DNA from: Eubacteriales bacterium
GTDB taxonomy: Bacteria > Bacillota > Clostridia > Lachnospirales > Lachnospiraceae
Assembly: GCA_030524455.1 (NCBI GenBank)
Contig: JAUNGT010000001.1
Coordinates: forward strand, 1-64,000
Direction: 5' to 3'
DNA length: 64,000 nucleotides
Shown here: positions 55,555 to 64,000 of the stretch, one piece after another
Layout of the letters: each line of letters starts with the position of its first letter
Position numbering within the stretch: the first letter of the stretch is position 1
Made by a program: the position numbers and the translations under genes
The notes under the pieces: generated by a model
Seen by the model: the letters and a program-made list of their open reading frames with translations, nothing else
Told to the model about the DNA's origin: nothing
Database searches by the model: none

Positions 55555-56910
55555 ATGGGACGGATCAATGAACTGGTAAAAATGCTGTGCAGCTGGCTTT
55601 GGGACTGGCCGATGCTTTTTCTGCTGGCCGGCACGCATCTGTACTTCACCCTCCGGCTGGGGCTGATCCAGCGCAGGCTGCCGCTTGGCCTGCGGCTGAG
55701 CGTCGCCAAAAAAGAGGGCGAGCAGGGGCTTTCGCCCTACGCGGCGCTGTCTACGGCGCTGGCGGCCACCATCGGCACCGGGAATATTCTCGGGATATCG
55801 GCGGCCATCGCGGTGGGAGGGCCGGGAGCCGTGTTCTGGTGCTGGATCAGCGGCTTTTTCGGGATGGCGACCTGCTATGCGGAAAGCCTTTTGTCCGCCA
55901 AATACCGGGTGAGGAGCTTAGACGGCGGGAGTCTGGGCGGGCCCATGTATGTGATGGAGCGTGTCCTGGGCAAAAAATGGCTCGCCGCAGTGTTTTCCTT
56001 TTTTGCGGTGGCGGCGGCTCTCTGTGTGGGCAGCGGCGTCCAGGCCCACTCCCTGACGGCGGCGGTGACAAAGGGGATCCATGTTTCACCACATCTGGTG
56101 GGGATCGCAGCGGCGCTGCTTGCGGGAAGCGTTTTGGTGGGAGGGGCTGCAAAGACGGCAAAGGTATGTACCTGTCTGGTGCCGGTGATGAGCGTGCTGT
56201 ATCTGGGGGGATGTTTTTTTGTGATCTGGAAAAATGTGGGCTGGGTGCCGCAGACGATCCGGATTATTTTTTTGTCCGCTTTTTCCTCCCGCTCCTTTCT
56301 TGGCGGCGTAACGGGAGCAGCGGTGATGACTGCTATACGCACCGGTATGGCGAAGGGGCTGTTCACCAATGAGGCGGGAATGGGCTCCATGCCGATGACG
56401 GCGGCCGCGGCGGAGGAACCCTCCCCGGTGCGTCAGGGACTGGTCTCCATGACCGGCGTGTTCTGGGATACTCTGGTGATGTGCGCGGTCACGGCGGTGG
56501 CGGTGGTCAGCGATATGCTCAGAAATGCGGAGCCTTACCGGCAGGCGGGGCAGGAGGATTACTGCTTTGTGGCCTTTGACCGGCTTTCCCTGACCGGCTT
56601 ACCCTTTGGCGGCGGGGAAATCCTCTCCGCCTGCCTGGTGCTGTTTGCCTTTGCGACCATCATCGGCTGGAGCTTTTACGGAGAGTGCGCCGCCCGCTAC
56701 CTGTGGGGGGAGCGGGGCGTAAAGCGGTTCCAGATAGCCTATATCGTCTTTGTGTATCTGGGCTCGGTGCTCTCTGTGGAGCTTGTCTGGAACCTGTCGG
56801 ATCTGTGCAACGCCTGCATGGCAATCCCGAACCTGCTCTGCCTGTGGCTGCTGCGAAAAACGATCCTGCGCCAGACAAGGGAGGAGCTTGGGGGTTGCTG
56901 TTCAAGGTAG
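55555..56910 (+). CDS. Sodium:alanine symporter family protein (AGCS)
   Basis: A 451-residue membrane protein with about 11 hydrophobic segments. AGCS marks are LSTALAATIGTGNILG, the GGPGAVFWCWISGFFGMAT stretch and TNEAGMGSMPMTAAAAE. These proteins import alanine or glycine with sodium. The ribosome site is weak, and the start at 55555 is taken as the only fitting ATG at the N-terminal helix. It is convergent with yitT-like 56941-57822. Confidence 0.92.
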   Translation: MGRINELVKMLCSWLWDWPMLFLLAGTHLYFTLRLGLIQRRLPLGLRLSVAKKEGEQGLSPYAALSTALAATIGTGNILGISAAIAVGGPGAVFWCWISGFFGMATCYAESLLSAKYRVRSLDGGSLGGPMYVMERVLGKKWLAAVFSFFAVAAALCVGSGVQAHSLTAAVTKGIHVSPHLVGIAAALLAGSVLVGGAAKTAKVCTCLVPVMSVLYLGGCFFVIWKNVGWVPQTIRIIFLSAFSSRSFLGGVTGAAVMTAIRTGMAKGLFTNEAGMGSMPMTAAAAEEPSPVRQGLVSMTGVFWDTLVMCAVTAVAVVSDMLRNAEPYRQAGQEDYCFVAFDRLSLTGLPFGGGEILSACLVLFAFATIIGWSFYGECAARYLWGERGVKRFQIAYIVFVYLGSVLSVELVWNLSDLCNACMAIPNLLCLWLLRKTILRQTREELGGCCSR

Positions 56911-56940
56911 GCTCAGGCTAGTTATTTAAGAAACGATGTA

Positions 56941-57822
56941 CTAGGGCCGTTGCCGGTGGATTTTCTGTTGGGTAAAGCCCGGTCCCCGCACTTCGTTGGC
57001 GTCGCTGATGATCAAAAACGCACCCGGGTCGATATCCATGACAAGCTTGTTGAGGGCGACCATCTCCCGGCGGGAGACAACGGTCATCAGCACGGGCTGC
57101 TCTGTCTGCAGATAGCCGGTGGTGGCCTCCAGAAGGGTGCAGCCCCGGTCCAGACGGAGCAGGATGGCCTGTCGGATCTGTTCCCAGTGGCTGCTTACGA
57201 TGTCCACCCGCGCCTGGTGCTGCCCGATCACGAGCACCTTATCCAGAACGAAGGTGTAGATGAGCACCAGGAGCAGGCCGTAGAGGATTTCCTCGGTGTC
57301 GGTAAAAAACATCTGCAGAAGCAGGATGCAGAAATCAAAGACATAAAGGGTCGCGGAAACCGGCAGATTCCACTTTTTTTTCAGGATGAGAGGAGGAATG
57401 TCCATCCCTCCCGTGGAGGCTCCCGCGCGGATCACGATACCGATGCCTGCGCCGATCATCATGCCGCCCAGGACAGTGCAGAGCATGGAATCCTCCGTCA
57501 GGGACGACAGTGCGGGAAAACGCTGCCAGAAGGCCAGGGCAATCGGATAAAAAAAGGTGCTCAGAAGGGTCGTCAGGGCGAAGGCTTTTCCAAGCACGAC
57601 GGCCCCCAGGACAAACATGGCAAGGTTGAAGGCGAGCACAAAGCTGCTGATGGGGATGTGCAGCGCCCGGTGGGCGGCCAGCGCCAGGCCGGTGGTGCCC
57701 CCGGTGATGATGCCGGAGGGCAGCAGGAAGCAGACGACCGCCAGGGCATAGAGGGCATTGCCGAAAAGGATCATGCAGACGCTCAGGACGGTTTTTTTGG
57801 TTGGATGGCTGAAAAGGGACAT
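56941..57822 (-). CDS. YitT family membrane protein
   Basis: A 293-residue protein with five or six membrane segments (about 10-200) and a C-terminal DUF2179 domain (about 215-285, CTLLEATTGYLQTEQPVLMTVVSRREM). The membrane part shows LPSGIITGGTTGLALAAH and RAGASTGGMDIPPLILKK, both typical of the YitT/DUF161 family. Function is not established. GAATGGAGAAATAAAA precedes the ATG; a promoter lies at 57923-57951. Confidence 0.92.
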   Translation of the reverse strand: MSLFSHPTKKTVLSVCMILFGNALYALAVVCFLLPSGIITGGTTGLALAAHRALHIPISSFVLAFNLAMFVLGAVVLGKAFALTTLLSTFFYPIALAFWQRFPALSSLTEDSMLCTVLGGMMIGAGIGIVIRAGASTGGMDIPPLILKKKWNLPVSATLYVFDFCILLLQMFFTDTEEILYGLLLVLIYTFVLDKVLVIGQHQARVDIVSSHWEQIRQAILLRLDRGCTLLEATTGYLQTEQPVLMTVVSRREMVALNKLVMDIDPGAFLIISDANEVRGPGFTQQKIHRQRP

Positions 57823-57922
57823 TTTTATTTCTCCATTCTTTTCTTTTATGATAATGTGCTAAAGCGCGAAAAAAAGGGACACACGGCATTCCCGCGCGTC
57901 CCACTTCCCCAAATCCTGTCAC

Positions 57923-57951
57923 AGTATAAGGCAGATTTCAAAAAAAGTAAA
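57923..57951 (-). promoter_or_regulatory. Promoter of the yitT-like gene
   Basis: On the minus strand TTTACT (57946-57951) and TATACT (57923-57928) are 17 bases apart. Confidence 0.65.
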
Positions 57952-58040
57952 GGGTTTGTGACTTTGTTACAGAAAAACAGGAGCCGAAGCGGGTATACTA
58001 TGCCTGTAAATAAAGGAAACAAAGACAGGAGGAATAGAAG

Positions 58041-58349
58041 ATGGCAAAGAAATTTACGGCACAGAATTTTGAAAACGAGGTATTGAAGGCTTCCGGGCCG
58101 GTCCTGGTGGACTTCTGGGCATCCTGGTGCGGCCCCTGCCGGATGCAGGGCCCTGCGGTGGAGAAGCTTGCGGAGGAGGGCTACAATGCCGGCAAGCTGA
58201 ACGTGGACGAGGAGGAAGAGCTGGCTGCCAGATACCATGTGATGAACATCCCCACGCTGATTCTTTTTAAGGACGGCAAGGAGCAGGAGCGCATGGTGGG
58301 CGTTCAGTCCAAGGAGCTTCTGGAGAGCAAATTAAAGAGCCTGCAGTAA
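58041..58349 (+). CDS. trxA: Thioredoxin
   Basis: A 102-residue thioredoxin with the active site WASWCGPC (about residues 28-35) and the cis-proline loop MNIPTLILF. It reduces protein disulfides in the cytoplasm. ACAGGAGG precedes the ATG. A TATACT box stands near 57996, but no good -35 is seen. No thioredoxin reductase gene is adjacent. It ends 19 bases before the convergent Crp/Fnr-type gene. Confidence 0.93.
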   Translation: MAKKFTAQNFENEVLKASGPVLVDFWASWCGPCRMQGPAVEKLAEEGYNAGKLNVDEEEELAARYHVMNIPTLILFKDGKEQERMVGVQSKELLESKLKSLQ

Positions 58350-58368
58350 TGCTTTCCCGAGACAGGCT

Positions 58369-59046
58369 CTAAAGCGACAGCTTTCCGTACAGCCGGTTTT
58401 TGTCCAGGATACGGATACAGCCCCGGGAGAGGGAGACACAGCCTTCCCGCGCCAGCTGGTTTAGGGTGCGGCTGACCGCCTCCCGGGCGCTGCCGATGGC
58501 CATGGCCAGCTTTTCCTGGGTAAACGGGACGAGGGCAGAGCCAAGCTCGGCGGACTCGTCGATCAGAAAGGCGGCCACCCGCTGCTCCAGCGTCATGAAA
58601 AAGATCCGTTCCATGGCTCCCATCACGTTGGAGAAATGCTCCGTGGTCAGCCGGTAGGCAAAGGCCTCCACATAAATATTTTCTTTCATCAGCCGGGCAA
58701 AAAAGGCGGAGGGCAAAAGCAAAAGCTCACAGTCCGTCTCCGCGTCGATGAGTACGTCGAAGGTGATGGCCGACAGGGCACAGGATGCCGCCAGCACGCA
58801 GGGTTCGCCCCCGTGCAGCCGGTAGATTGTGATCTGTCGGCCGTCCTGCGCCTGCAGATAAATCCGCAGCGTCCCCGACAGGATGAAAAGCATCCCCAGA
58901 CAGTCGCTTGTCTCGGAAATCACCGGCCGGCCGCTCTCATAGCGCACCTGCCGCACCTGACGGAGCAGCTCGTCCTGCCATTTGGGAGCCAGATGCGGCC
59001 AGAAAGGCTGCCTTTCCAAAAAATGGTTGAGTTCTTCTATCGTCAT
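58369..59046 (-). CDS. Crp/Fnr family transcriptional regulator
   Basis: A 225-residue regulator: an N-terminal cyclic-nucleotide-type sensor domain (about 20-125) and a C-terminal winged helix (about 150-220) with MAIGSAREAVSRTLNQLAREG as its recognition part. No cysteine cluster for an iron-sulfur centre is present near the N terminus, so it is not an FNR-type oxygen sensor. The ligand is unknown. A 268-bp palindrome lies directly upstream, in the space shared with the divergent CbiG-like gene. Confidence 0.9.
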   Translation of the reverse strand: MTIEELNHFLERQPFWPHLAPKWQDELLRQVRQVRYESGRPVISETSDCLGMLFILSGTLRIYLQAQDGRQITIYRLHGGEPCVLAASCALSAITFDVLIDAETDCELLLLPSAFFARLMKENIYVEAFAYRLTTEHFSNVMGAMERIFFMTLEQRVAAFLIDESAELGSALVPFTQEKLAMAIGSAREAVSRTLNQLAREGCVSLSRGCIRILDKNRLYGKLSL

Positions 59047-59075
59047 GCGGATTTCTCCTTATTTTCATTATTCTT

Positions 59076-59343
59076 CCGGGAAAAGCCAAAGGCGGGCGGC
59101 GCAGCGGGCGGGCCAGCGAGACTGCAGCGACTGTGCGAGAGGGGGAATTTTTTGAAAACCAAAGCCGCTTCCGTCCCTGCGCCGCGCACTGTTTGAGCAA
59201 ACGGTTTATCCGTTTGCGAGTTTGCACGGCGCAAGGACGCCCGGAGGCGGCTTTGGTTTTCGAAAAAAATTCCCGGCGAGCGCACTTGGAGCAGCAGTCT
59301 CGCTGGCCCGCCCGCTGCGCCGCCCGCCTTTGGCTTTTCCCGG
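59076..59343. repeat. 268-bp palindrome with perfect 50-bp stem
   Basis: The segment 59076-59125 is the exact reverse complement of 59294-59343, all 50 bases. Further in, 59143-59168 pairs with the segment ending near 59274 (GGGAATTTTTTGAAAACC against GGTTTTCGAAAAAAATTCCC), then TGCGCCG (59178-59184) with CGGCGCA (59227-59233), and at the tip GCAAACGG/CCGTTTGC around TTTAT. The whole forms one long hairpin with a few internal loops. It carries no gene. No target duplication is evident, and its ends do not match the other repeats here. Confidence 0.9.
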
Positions 59344-59477
59344 AGGGTGCGTCTGAACCGTTATCATTGTACCTGATCCGCAAATTTCTGTCAAAGATGT
59401 TTGTCCTGTCTTCCCATCCATGAAAATCGGTGATAGAATACAAAAGAAATGTTGAAAGCATACAGTGGGGACGATAC

Positions 59478-60572
59478 ATGAAGATCAGTGTGATATCCTT
59501 CAGCAGGACGGGCGCGGAGAAAAATCTGGAGCTGGCCGGGCTGCTGCAGGACAAGCATCATCAGGCGGCCAGCTTCAGCTGGCATACCTATACGGGAAGG
59601 CGGCTGATTCCCTTCCAGTCGCTTGGGCGGCTGCTGACCGATCTGTGGACAGAGCAGGAGCTTTTGCTTTTTGTGACGGATCTGGAGCGGGTCATGAGAG
59701 AGGTCGGTCCTCTGGCCTTTCAGTGCGGGCAGGCCGCCGGGGAGGCGGGCGGACCGGCGCTTATCGCGGTGGACGAGGAGGGGCAGTTTGTGATCCCTCT
59801 GCAGACCGGACGGCTGGCAGGGCTTCGGGACTGGTGCGCCTGGCTGGCGGCCCTGACGGGCGCTGCCCATGTGTGGACGCTGGGACAGCGCAGGGAGAAA
59901 GCCTTCTCTCTGGAGGATTTTGTACACAAAAACGGCCTGTGCGTTCAGGACCCCTTCCGGATCCGGACGGTTCTTGACGGTCTGGAGAAAGGGGAGCCGG
60001 TGGGGATTTACAGCGATTATCCGATTGAGGGCGTTTTGCCGGAGGGATTTGTCTGGGCCGGCGGCGTGGGAGCGTGCCAGAGAGTGTACCGGCTGTCCTG
60101 TCCTGTGCCGCGCCCGGAGGATTGCCGGGAGGCGGGACAGGCATCGGAGGATGGCTGTCGGACGGGAATGGACGGCTTCTGGGAGCAGGCGGGGCAGAAG
60201 CCGCGGACGGGAATTTCCCTGACCGACGATTGGGAAGCGCCGCATTTTGAGCGGGAGTGCAGGATGTTCCCGCACAACCTGACCGCCGGAATATGCGCCG
60301 GGACAGCGGACCGGGCGGAGGAGCTGGAGCGGCGTCTTACGCGGCTTTTGACGCAAAACCATCTTTCCCGGGACAGGCTCTGCGCCCTGTACGGGCCGCC
60401 GGGCCAGGACGGACAGGCCGCCGTTTGCCTGGCGGAAAAGCTGAAGCTGCCGCTGTATCGGAGGGGGGAGGAGCCTCACATTCCGAAGGAGGGCCGCGTG
60501 CTGGCCTGCGAGAGCGGGCGGGAGCAAGCGGGCCTTATGATTTGCGAGCGGGAAATCAGACTTCATTTTTAG
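59478..60572 (+). CDS. CbiG-like protein, orphan and divergent
   Basis: A 364-residue protein laid out like cobalamin protein CbiG (cobalt-precorrin 5A hydrolase). The N-terminal part has LIPFQSLGRLLTDLW and ALIAVDEEGQFVIPLQTGR, where CbiG has a conserved GH that reads GR here. A middle part (SDYPIEGVLPEGF) follows, and a C-terminal CbiG_C-like domain (NLTAGICAGTADRAEELE and LAEKLKLPLY). No other cobalamin gene is near. The changed residues leave activity in doubt. The ATG at 59478 has no strong ribosome site. Confidence 0.7.
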   Translation: MKISVISFSRTGAEKNLELAGLLQDKHHQAASFSWHTYTGRRLIPFQSLGRLLTDLWTEQELLLFVTDLERVMREVGPLAFQCGQAAGEAGGPALIAVDEEGQFVIPLQTGRLAGLRDWCAWLAALTGAAHVWTLGQRREKAFSLEDFVHKNGLCVQDPFRIRTVLDGLEKGEPVGIYSDYPIEGVLPEGFVWAGGVGACQRVYRLSCPVPRPEDCREAGQASEDGCRTGMDGFWEQAGQKPRTGISLTDDWEAPHFERECRMFPHNLTAGICAGTADRAEELERRLTRLLTQNHLSRDRLCALYGPPGQDGQAAVCLAEKLKLPLYRRGEEPHIPKEGRVLACESGREQAGLMICEREIRLHF

Positions 60573-60613
60573 AAAAAAGCGCCGTAAAAAGATACGGCAG
60601 GAAGGAAAAGGAT

Positions 60614-61516
60614 ATGAAACTGGAATTGGGAATCAATACGGATTTTCAGGGAGAATTTGACCAGAATGAGCAGATGGAGGAGAAGCTTGCGCAGATTGCG
60701 GCGGCGGGCTTTACTCACATCCACTGGTGCTGGGAGTGGGACGGGGATTATCAGTATGCCCGGGCCGAGATGGAACAGATCCGCGGCTGGATGGATCGCT
60801 ACGGCTTAAAGGCCAAGTCCCTGCACGCCAGCAAGGGCAGCCGCCGGGCGGTGAAAACCTACGGGGAGGTGCATTATCGAAAGGATTATACCTCCGACTC
60901 CGAGCCCAACCGGATCGCGGGCGTGGAGCTGATCAAAAACCGTGTGGAGCTGTCCCATGTGCTGGGAGGGTCGGAAATTGTGCTGCACATGTATCTGCCC
61001 TATCAGAGCTTTGAGCAGGATCCGGAGACGAAGGAGCGTTTTTATGCGCAGACCTTCAAATCGCTGGATGAGCTCCAGCCTTTCTGCAGGGAACAGAAGG
61101 TGCGTATCTGCATTGAAAATCTGTTCGAGGCGCCGGCAGAGCTGCAGATCGAGCAGTTCGACCGCCTGTTTGAGCGCTATCCCGCCGATTTTCTGGGATT
61201 GTGCCTGGATACGGGACACGCCAACCTGGTGGGCGGCAACGAATTTGCGCAGAAGCTGGCGTCCCGCTATTCGGACCGGCTTTATTCCCTGCACTTAAAT
61301 GACAACAGGGGCTGGGGCAAGGAGCCGGGCTGCGGGGACGCCCATCAGTTGCCGGGCGAGTGCGCCCTGGACTGGGCGCCGCTGATGTCCATTCTCAAAA
61401 AGTCCGCCTATGAGCAGCCTTTTGTGATGGAGGTGATGAAGCCCGGGCCGGAGGATACGGAGCACTATTTAAAGAGGGCCTACGAGGCCGGCGTGTGGAT
61501 GGTAAATCAGGGCTGA
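60614..61516 (+). CDS. Sugar phosphate isomerase/epimerase family protein
   Basis: A 300-residue TIM-barrel protein of the xylose isomerase-like (AP endonuclease 2) superfamily. Metal-ligand stretches are IENLFE, CLDTGHANL, LHLNDNRG and a terminal VMEVMKPG, with His and Glu/Asp residues placed as in the family. The exact sugar cannot be told. GAAGGAAAAGG precedes the ATG. It lies between the CbiG-like and uridine phosphorylase genes on the same strand. Confidence 0.85.
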   Translation: MKLELGINTDFQGEFDQNEQMEEKLAQIAAAGFTHIHWCWEWDGDYQYARAEMEQIRGWMDRYGLKAKSLHASKGSRRAVKTYGEVHYRKDYTSDSEPNRIAGVELIKNRVELSHVLGGSEIVLHMYLPYQSFEQDPETKERFYAQTFKSLDELQPFCREQKVRICIENLFEAPAELQIEQFDRLFERYPADFLGLCLDTGHANLVGGNEFAQKLASRYSDRLYSLHLNDNRGWGKEPGCGDAHQLPGECALDWAPLMSILKKSAYEQPFVMEVMKPGPEDTEHYLKRAYEAGVWMVNQG

Positions 61517-61555
61517 CAGGCCGGAGTATTTTGGATAAGAAGGAGGGCTGAGAGG

Positions 61556-62326
61556 ATGAAGTATGCGGAAGAGGGGCTGCAGTATCATCTGCAGATCAGA
61601 AACGGGGAGGTTGGAAAATATGTTCTGCTTCCCGGGGATCCCAAACGCTGTGAGCGGATCGCCCGCTATTTTGACCGGGCGGAGCTGGTGGCGGACAGCA
61701 GGGAGTTTGTGACCTGGAACGGCTATCTGGAGGGGGAGAAGGTGTCCGTTACCTCCACGGGCATCGGCGGCCCCTCCGCTGCCATCGCCATGGAGGAGCT
61801 GACGAAGGCGGGAGCGCACACTTTTTTGCGGGTGGGTACCTGCGGCGGGATGGATTTATCTGTCAAGAGCGGAGATCTGGTGATCGCCACCGGAGCGATC
61901 CGGGCGGAGGGAACCAGCCGGGAGTATGCGCCCATCGAGTTTCCGGCTGTCCCCAGTTTTGATGTCGTATGCGCGCTGCGGGAGGCGGCAGGGACGCTGG
62001 GGCTGCCCTGTCATCTGGGCGTGGTGCAGTGTAAGGATTCCTTTTACGGACAGCACGAGCCGGAGCTGATGCCGGTGGACTATGATCTGCGGCAGAAATG
62101 GGGCGCCTGGCTGAAGCTGGGCTGCCTTGCCTCGGAGATGGAATCGGCCGCATTGTTTGTGGCAGCGAGCTATCTGCGGGTGCGCTGCGGCTCCGTTTTT
62201 CTGACGGTGGCCAACCAGGAGCGGGAGCGCGCCGGACTCTCCAATCCGGTGGTGCACGACACGGAGGGCGCGATCCGCGTGGGCGTGGAGGCGCTGCGGC
62301 GGATGATCCGGGCGGACAGGAGCTGA
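61556..62326 (+). CDS. udp: Uridine phosphorylase
   Basis: A 256-residue nucleoside phosphorylase, which splits uridine into uracil and ribose-1-phosphate. The family marks are [36 protein letters not shown] and the nucleoside-binding [26 protein letters not shown] precedes the ATG. It ends four bases before the following lipoprotein gene. Confidence 0.9.
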   Translation: MKYAEEGLQYHLQIRNGEVGKYVLLPGDPKRCERIARYFDRAELVADSREFVTWNGYLEGEKVSVTSTGIGGPSAAIAMEELTKAGAHTFLRVGTCGGMDLSVKSGDLVIATGAIRAEGTSREYAPIEFPAVPSFDVVCALREAAGTLGLPCHLGVVQCKDSFYGQHEPELMPVDYDLRQKWGAWLKLGCLASEMESAALFVAASYLRVRCGSVFLTVANQERERAGLSNPVVHDTEGAIRVGVEALRRMIRADRS

Positions 62327-62330
62327 TTTT

Positions 62331-63428
62331 ATGAGGGGAATAATCATCCTGCTTTTAACGCTGTGTCTGAGCGCCTGTGCCAGGACAGATTACGATCCGG
62401 GGCAAACCGCTGCAGGATTGGAAAAGGTGCCGTTTTCCGTAGAAGTCCGGCAAAATCAGTTTGTCACGGTTTGCGATATTTTCCATTCCCGTATCCTGGG
62501 ATACATATGGCATTGGAACGACAGCGGCTCATTTGCTTTGATGGATCAGATGTTTATATGGAATATGGAAAAGCAGGAGCTTGAAAAAAAGATTGCGATG
62601 AATCAGGAATATCTTTTTTCAGCGGTTCTCGATGGTGACGGGGGAATTTATGTCGGATGCGCGGACGTGGAGGACTGCGAGGGCGAAAGGTGGAGTCTGC
62701 TGTACTGCGGAACCAGGGAAAATAAATTCGCAGGCTTAAAGGATGGAACCAGCTCGCTTCTTGCCGGCTGGGGAAGTCCATGGCTGGCCCATGTGGGAAA
62801 CAATATCGTTGGCGTGTATGAAGAAAGAAACGAAAGCGGGAAAACCGGGATTGGCTGTATTGCGGTAGACGGCGGAAATATCCGGAAATTAACAGAGATA
62901 AAATGGGATGAGAATGTCAAATACCTGTCCGGAAAAGTGGCAGCCTCGGAGGAAAAATTTGCATATTTAGTGGAAAAAGAGGACGGCTCCTTTCTCCGGG
63001 TTGTGAATCCCGGCAACGGTGAAGTTCTGGAATTTCCGTGGAAAAAGAAAGGATATGATTTCGCGATCGCGGGGGAGCAGTTGCTCCAGAGCGGCCAGGG
63101 AGAACAGGAAGGGCAATATGTATTGCATCGGTACGATCTTGGGACAGGAGCGGAAGAAAGCGACCGCGTCAAAGGGCCCGGCTTTCGCATGACGCCGGTT
63201 GGGGAAAATGCAATTCTCTCGGTGGACAGCTTTTTTAACGTCTGTTACACCCGAATCGGGAATGGAGGGATTGAGGAGAGCTATATGGACCTTCCGGAAA
63301 ATCTGAAAGAAAGAAGCGTTCGGTTTTTGACGGATGAGAAGGGGCAGGTATTTTTTGTCTATGAAGACATGCCTCAGGGGGAAGCTGCGGCAGAGATCTA
63401 CAGATGCAGGATGCAAACGGAAAAATGA
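62331..63428 (+). CDS. Lipoprotein of unknown function
   Basis: A 365-residue predicted lipoprotein: an N-terminal hydrophobic stretch with lipobox LSACA (Cys16). The rest is rich in beta-strand-like runs with recurring G-x-G and acidic turns (LDGDGGIYVGCAD, ERNESGKTGIGCIAVDGGNI), which suggests a beta-propeller. I know no family for it. Base composition is more AT-rich than in the genes before it. A terminator follows at 63438-63472. Confidence 0.75.
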   Translation: MRGIIILLLTLCLSACARTDYDPGQTAAGLEKVPFSVEVRQNQFVTVCDIFHSRILGYIWHWNDSGSFALMDQMFIWNMEKQELEKKIAMNQEYLFSAVLDGDGGIYVGCADVEDCEGERWSLLYCGTRENKFAGLKDGTSSLLAGWGSPWLAHVGNNIVGVYEERNESGKTGIGCIAVDGGNIRKLTEIKWDENVKYLSGKVAASEEKFAYLVEKEDGSFLRVVNPGNGEVLEFPWKKKGYDFAIAGEQLLQSGQGEQEGQYVLHRYDLGTGAEESDRVKGPGFRMTPVGENAILSVDSFFNVCYTRIGNGGIEESYMDLPENLKERSVRFLTDEKGQVFFVYEDMPQGEAAAEIYRCRMQTEK

Positions 63429-63437
63429 GCGCAAAAA

Positions 63438-63472
63438 AAACAGTTCCCGTGACGGTGGGAACTGTTTTTATA
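63438..63472 (+). terminator. Bidirectional terminator between the lipoprotein gene and rpsT
   Basis: AAAACAGTTCCC pairs with GGGAACTGTTTT (63457-63468), with an A run before and a T run after, so it can serve both convergent genes. Confidence 0.9.
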
Positions 63473-63493
63473 TTCTGTATGAACAAAACCGGC

Positions 63494-63757
63494 TTATGCC
63501 ATCTCGTTGACAGCCTTGGACAGACGGGAAACCTTGCGGGAAGCGGTGTTCTTATGATAAACGCCCTTGGAAGCAGCCTTGTTGATGGCAGAGGTTGCGG
63601 AAAGCAGAGCAGCCTTTGCAGCTTCCTTGTCCTGTGCATCGATTGCCACGCGCACCTTCTTGATTGCAGTCTTGACAGCGGACTTGATCGCCTTGTTTCT
63701 GTCAGCCTTGGTCTGGTTTACTAAAATTCTCTTCTTCGCAGATTTAATGTTTGCCAC
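63494..63757 (-). CDS. rpsT: 30S ribosomal protein S20
   Basis: An 87-residue S20 (MANIKSAKKRILVNQTK at the start, KGVYHKNTASRKVSRL near the end), a primary 16S rRNA binder. It starts with GTG at 63757 after TGGAGGTAATATC; a non-ATG start is common for rpsT and helps autoregulation in other bacteria. The neighbouring gpr is the usual partner in spore formers. Confidence 0.97.
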   Translation of the reverse strand: MANIKSAKKRILVNQTKADRNKAIKSAVKTAIKKVRVAIDAQDKEAAKAALLSATSAINKAASKGVYHKNTASRKVSRLSKAVNEMA

Positions 63758-63847
63758 GATATTACCTCCATATGATGAACCATAAAATTGGTGTGCAATG
63801 TTTGATTAAAGCCGGACACGGACGTTCTAATGCAAACATACAAATGT

Positions 63848-63876
63848 ATTCTAGGGGATGGGAAGTATTCTGTCAA
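63848..63876 (-). promoter_or_regulatory. Promoter of rpsT
   Basis: On the minus strand TTGACA (63871-63876) and TAGAAT (63848-63853) with a 17-base spacer. Confidence 0.85.
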
Positions 63877-63942
63877 TACATATTTTGTTTATTTTTGAAA
63901 AGAATAGATATGAAAGAAATACTGCCAGAAGGAGAAGAAAGG

Positions 63943-64000
63943 ATGAGCTGTTTTGCGGTGAGGACGGATCTTGCCCTGGAGGAGGGGGAACGGGTGCGGG
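63943..64000 (+). CDS. gpr: Spore protease Gpr, N-terminal fragment
   Basis: Only the first 19 codons are inside the window (MSCFAVRTDLALEEGERVR). The RTDLALE stretch is the start of the germination protease that degrades small acid-soluble spore proteins. AGAAGGAGAAGAAAGG precedes the ATG, and gpr next to rpsT is a common arrangement in Clostridia. The gene is cut by the window edge. Confidence 0.8.
   Translation, partial: MSCFAVRTDLALEEGERVR

Noticed and set aside
56950-58086. 378-codon open frame antisense to the yitT-like gene
   Set aside because: Runs through promoters of two genes and into trxA; low-complexity charged composition typical of a shadow.

Overview
The window reads as chromosome from a GC-rich, spore-forming Clostridium-class Firmicute, most likely a Lachnospiraceae-type gut anaerobe. 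Pointers are spoVAD, the start of the spore protease gene gpr beside rpsT, a stand-alone [FeFe]-hydrogenase, type III glutamine synthetase, sugar ABC systems of the LplB/YtcP type, strong AGGAGG ribosome sites and TTGACA/TATAAT promoters. No tRNA, rRNA, CRISPR array, prophage or intact transposase gene was seen.

Layout. 1-13 kb: vanZ-like gene, rpsO-pnp, spoVAD, a LytTR regulator, a MATE exporter, hflX and small housekeeping genes, a drug/metabolite exporter and oleate hydratase. 13-23 kb: [FeFe]-hydrogenase, then a LacI-controlled carbohydrate locus (two permeases, a binding lipoprotein, GH32), an AraC regulator and a GH88 hydrolase. 23-29 kb, minus strand: a heterodimeric ABC exporter preceded by a short leader ORF and two competing hairpins, then two predicted manganese exporters (MntP and a CDF). 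29-32.6 kb: a YtrA-type GntR/ABC operon. 32.7-46 kb: two complete peptide (Opp) operons side by side. 46-47 kb: an AT-richer MNT-HEPN pair. 47-54.6 kb, minus strand: a glutamine/ammonium group (glmS, glnN, purF, amt fused to a P-II domain). 54.7-64 kb: HD phosphohydrolase, alanine symporter, YitT, thioredoxin, Crp/Fnr regulator, a CbiG-like orphan, sugar isomerase, uridine phosphorylase, a lipoprotein, rpsT and the edge of gpr.

The most unusual things lie in the two Opp operons. In the first, the binding protein (36944-38734) appears circularly permuted: the block that normally ends the family sits just after the signal peptide, and the protein stops where that block should begin. In the second, the OppC permease (42012-43817) carries about 265 residues made of seven RCC1/BLIP-II-like repeats, inserted in the loop outside the membrane after its first helix; this predicts a permease with a seven-bladed propeller on the cell surface.

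Non-coding structure is also rich. Three related elements of 164-211 bp (1104, 12857, 54753) and a different 153-bp element (48943) share GTAAC(A/T)GTTCAG ends. The 153-bp one has perfect 18-bp terminal inverted repeats and an 8-bp flanking duplication, so these look like non-autonomous mobile elements. A 268-bp palindrome with a perfect 50-bp stem lies at 59076-59343.
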